Assembly (NCBI GenBank): GCA_016207765.1
Contig: JACQOY010000127.1
Coordinates: 1 to 13,590, forward strand
Reading direction: 5' to 3'
Length of the DNA stretch: 13,590 nucleotides
Origin: Deltaproteobacteria bacterium
GTDB lineage: Bacteria; UBA10199; SBBF01
Translations under genes and position numbers: made by a program
Notes under the pieces: generated by a model
Seen by the model: only the letters and a program-made list of their open reading frames with translations
Databases searched by the model: none
What the model was told of the DNA's origin: nothing
In this document: piece by piece, positions 10,899 through 13,590 of the stretch
How positions within the stretch are numbered: the stretch's first letter is position 1
How the letters are laid out: every line of letters starts with the position of its first letter

Positions 10899-13590
10899 CG
10901 CTTTGATTCCTCTTAATTCTCTTTCTTTCCACATGGCAAATAACACCGGATAAATCAACAGCTCCAGAATAAACGAGGTCACCAGCCCCCCCACCATCGG
11001 GGCGGCGATCCGTTTCATCATGTCTGCCCCGGTCCCCATCGACCACATGATGGGGAGAAGACCGATAAAGGCGGCGGCGACCGTCATCATTTTCGGCCGC
11101 ACCCGTTTGACCGCCCCGTGAACAATCGCCTCGGTCAAGTCCTCTTTTGTTTTCAACAGCCCTTTTTCTTTGCGTTCATTGTAGGACAGGTCCAGAAACA
11201 ACAGCATGAAGACGCCCGTTTCGGCGTCCAATCCCATGAGTGCGATCATTCCCACCCAGACGGCGATCGAGACGTTGTAGCCCAGAATATACAACAGCCA
11301 AACGGCGCCGATGAGGGAAAAGGGGACCGCCAGCATCACGATGCCGGCCTTCACAACCGACTTCGTGTTCAGGTAGAGCAGAAGAAAAATCAGGAAGAGG
11401 GTGAGCGGCAGAATGAATTTCAGCCGCTCGCGGACACGGATCATGTTCTCGTATTGGCCGCTCCACCGCAGGGTGTAGCCTTCCGGAGTTTCAAGTTTTT
11501 CGCCGACAATCTTTTTGGCCTCGTCCACGTATCCCCCCACATCACGCCCCGTCATATCCACATAAACATAGCCGGAGAGCATTCCGTCTTCATCCCGAAT
11601 CATGGACGGGCCGGCGACCATTTGAATGTCGGCGATTTGCGAAAGAGGAATCTGAGCGCCCGAGGGGGTGGGGACCAAGACCCGCTCCAATTCGGGGAGA
11701 TTGTCCCGCAGTTCGCGCGCGTAGCGGAGATTCACCGGATACCGCTCGCGCCCCTCCACCGTTGTGGTGATATTCTCTCCGCCGATGGCCGAGGCAATGA
11801 CCATCTCGGCGTCATCCACGGTCAGCCCGTAGCGGGCCAGCTGGTCGCGCTTGAGATTGAAATCGATAAAATAACCCCCCGCTACCCGTTCGGCATACAC
11901 ACTGCGTGTGCCCGGGACCTCTTTGAGAATCGCCTCCAGTTGCGTTCCGATCTCCTCGATCTTTTTGAAATCGTCGCCAAAGACCTTGACGCCGATGGGG
12001 GTCCGAATGCCGGTGGAGAGCATGTCGATCCGGTTCTTGATCGGCATGGTCCAGGCGTTGGTCCATCCGGGAAACTGCATTTTTGAGTTCATTTCATTGA
12101 TCAAATCCTCCCACGAGATATGATCGCTCCAGACATGGCCGAAGAGCCAGTGATACGGTTTGGGCATCCATGAGTACCATCGTTTTACTTTCCGCCACTC
12201 CGACTCCGGTTTTAAGAGCACGGTCGTTTCAACCATCGAGAAAGGGGCGGGATCGGTTGAGGAGTTGGCCCGCCCGATTTTTCCAAAAACCCGCTCCACC
12301 TCCGGAAACGAGCGCAAAACGCGGTCTTGGATCTGCAACATCCTTTCGGCCTCTGTGACCGAAATGCCGGGGAGGGTGGTCGGCATGTAGAGGATGGCCC
12401 CTTCGTTTAGGGGAGGCATGAACTCGGACCCGAGTTTGAGATAGACGGGAATGGTCGTCAGAAAAAGGAGAACCGCGCCGATTAAAGCCTGTTTGCGGTG
12501 TTTCAAGACGAAACGGCAGACCGGTTCGTAAACGGCAAAAAGAACCTGGCTGATCGGATGTTTTTCTTCCGGATAGTATTTTCCAACGAGGCTGTGATTG
12601 GCCAGTTGTTCAAGCCATTTCGGTTTGAACTTCCAGAATTCGTAGCGGGAAAACATCATCCGAAGGGCGGGATCGAGGGTGATGGCCAAAAGAGCGGCGA
12701 TCGCCATCGCGAAGTTTTTGGAGTACGCCAGCGGTTTAAAGAGCCTTCCTTCCTGATCCAATAGCGTAAAAATCGGCATGAATGAGACGGCAATCACCAG
12801 GAGGGAAAAGAAGACCGAGGGGCCCACCTCTTTAAGCGCCTTCAGCCGGATTTCCTGATAGTCTTCTTTTTTACCGCCGGCGATCCAGAGCTGGATCTTT
12901 TGATAAATATTTTCCACCTCCACGATGGCGCCATCCACCAGTACGCCGATGGAGATGGCCATGCCGGCCAACGACATGATGTTGGAGGTCAGCCCCATCA
13001 TATACAAGGGGATGAAGGCAATCAGAACCGAAATGGGGATGGTGACAATGGCGGTGATGGCCGATGGGATATGCCAGAGAAAAATCAGAATCACGATGCT
13101 GACGATGATTACTTCGTCGATGAGGGTTCTCTTCAAGGTATCGATCGCCCGTTTGATCAGGTCCGAACGGTCATAGACGGTGATCAGCTCCACCCCCTCG
13201 GGAAGCGACGATTTTGTTTCTTCAATCCGTTTTTTGACGCGGTTGATGACGTTAAGGGCGTTCTCGCCGGAGCGCATCACCACAACACCGCCTACCGTGT
13301 CTCCCTGGCCGTCAAGGTCGGCCACGCCTCTGCGGATATCGGGGCCGATCGTGACATCCCCCAGATTTTTGACGAGAATCGGCGTGCCGGTTTTTGCATC
13401 CACCCCCACCGAGATGTTCTCGATGTCCTCAACCGATTTGATATAGCCCCGGCCGCGGACCATGTATTCCCGCCCCGAAAATTCCACCAGACGACCCCCG
13501 ACATCGTTGTTCCCCTTGCGGATGGCGGAGGCCACCTCCATCAGCGGGATGTTGTAGGCTTGGAGAGCCGCCGGATGAATATTGACCTGA
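10872..13590 (-). CDS. cusA: CusA-type heavy-metal efflux RND transporter (N-terminus outside window)
   Basis: 905 codons are visible and the frame runs off the right edge, beginning within QVNIHPAALQAYNIPL, so roughly 150-200 N-terminal residues are missing. This is the inner-membrane proton-driven pump of a tripartite Cus/Czc system exporting metal across both membranes. Seen: RRGVADLDGQGDTVGGVVVMRSG, YDRSDLI, FLWHIPSA, GVLVDGAIVEVENI, IPIFTLLDQEGRLFKPLA, GSEFMPPLNEGAILYMPTTL, NRIDMLSTGIRTPIG and HGAVKRVRPKMMTV. The proton-relay residues I recall for E. coli CusA are present: Asp (codon 12935-12933), Glu (11222-11220) and Lys (11093-11091). IDML, where CzcA has a different residue, points to Cu+/Ag+ rather than Zn/Co/Cd. 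Two segments look longer than E. coli CusA: about 50 residues around KFKPKWLEQLANHSLVGKYY and about 20 around WYSWMPKPYHWLFGHVW. The C-terminal GHGEPVEP comes from a DNA repeat. Confidence 0.93.
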   Translation of the reverse strand, partial: QVNIHPAALQAYNIPLMEVASAIRKGNNDVGGRLVEFSGREYMVRGRGYIKSVEDIENISVGVDAKTGTPILVKNLGDVTIGPDIRRGVADLDGQGDTVGGVVVMRSGENALNVINRVKKRIEETKSSLPEGVELITVYDRSDLIKRAIDTLKRTLIDEVIIVSIVILIFLWHIPSAITAIVTIPISVLIAFIPLYMMGLTSNIMSLAGMAISIGVLVDGAIVEVENIYQKIQLWIAGGKKEDYQEIRLKALKEVGPSVFFSLLVIAVSFMPIFTLLDQEGRLFKPLAYSKNFAMAIAALLAITLDPALRMMFSRYEFWKFKPKWLEQLANHSLVGKYYPEEKHPISQVLFAVYEPVCRFVLKHRKQALIGAVLLFLTTIPVYLKLGSEFMPPLNEGAILYMPTTLPGISVTEAERMLQIQDRVLRSFPEVERVFGKIGRANSSTDPAPFSMVETTVLLKPESEWRKVKRWYSWMPKPYHWLFGHVWSDHISWEDLINEMNSKMQFPGWTNAWTMPIKNRIDMLSTGIRTPIGVKVFGDDFKKIEEIGTQLEAILKEVPGTRSVYAERVAGGYFIDFNLKRDQLARYGLTVDDAEMVIASAIGGENITTTVEGRERYPVNLRYARELRDNLPELERVLVPTPSGAQIPLSQIADIQMVAGPSMIRDEDGMLSGYVYVDMTGRDVGGYVDEAKKIVGEKLETPEGYTLRWSGQYENMIRVRERLKFILPLTLFLIFLLLYLNTKSVVKAGIVMLAVPFSLIGAVWLLYILGYNVSIAVWVGMIALMGLDAETGVFMLLFLDLSYNERKEKGLLKTKEDLTEAIVHGAVKRVRPKMMTVAAAFIGLLPIMWSMGTGADMMKRIAAPMVGGLVTSFILELLIYPVLFAMWKERELRGIKAGHGEPVEP

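Noticed and set aside
11118..12086. 322-codon + strand open frame opposite the cusA-like gene
   Set aside because: Composition (many His, Gln, Asp) is that of antisense to an RND transporter; no start context and the - strand protein is unmistakable.

Overview
This window (roughly 55% GC by eye) comes from a Gram-negative bacterium. It encodes an RND metal-efflux pump, a likely lipoprotein and several Sec-exported small proteins. The mix of GH15 hydrolase, fused trehalose synthase/phosphatase and LCCL protein resembles deltaproteobacteria-grade environmental genomes, but the taxonomic guess is weak. I see no tRNA, rRNA, CRISPR array or insertion sequence, and no gene-free stretch over about 300 bases.

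Left part (1-6042, + strand): the last 54 codons of a glutathione S-transferase, then a likely operon of three genes. These are a GH15 glucoamylase/trehalase-family hydrolase, a fused trehalose-6-phosphate synthase/phosphatase (OtsA-OtsB), and a KefB/KefC-like cation:proton antiporter with a C-terminal NAD-binding RCK domain. Spacers are 8 and 14 bases. A promoter-like element lies just in front of the GH15 start and would give an almost leaderless mRNA. Together the genes suggest an osmotic/stress module: trehalose production, possible trehalose or alpha-glucan turnover, and potassium/proton exchange.

Right part (6049-13590): a metal, very likely copper, detoxification island in three arms. 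Arm one (- strand, 6720 to 6049) encodes an exported MerP-like HMA protein and a DUF3147 membrane protein. Arm two (+ strand, 6771 to 9327), divergent from arm one across 50 bases, encodes a Cu(I) P1B-type ATPase (CopA type) with an N-terminal Cys/Met/His-rich metal-binding domain, followed by a likely LCCL-domain lipoprotein. Arm three (- strand, entering from the right edge) encodes a CusA-type RND pump (N-terminus beyond the window), a DUF2231 membrane protein with a Met-Pro and His-rich tail, a possible 23-aa peptide, a Cys-rich exported protein, and an 89-aa exported protein. Arms two and three converge on one bidirectional terminator with a perfect 17-bp stem.

Most notable points: an interspersed palindromic repeat supplies the last codons and the stop of the cusA-like gene; a tiny ORF appears to be coupled by a TGATG overlap to the Cys-rich protein; one of the three remembered CusA copper-binding methionines is replaced by Leu; and several poorly described exported proteins are embedded among the copper genes. 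No metal-responsive regulator is visible, so control must lie outside the window or in trans.
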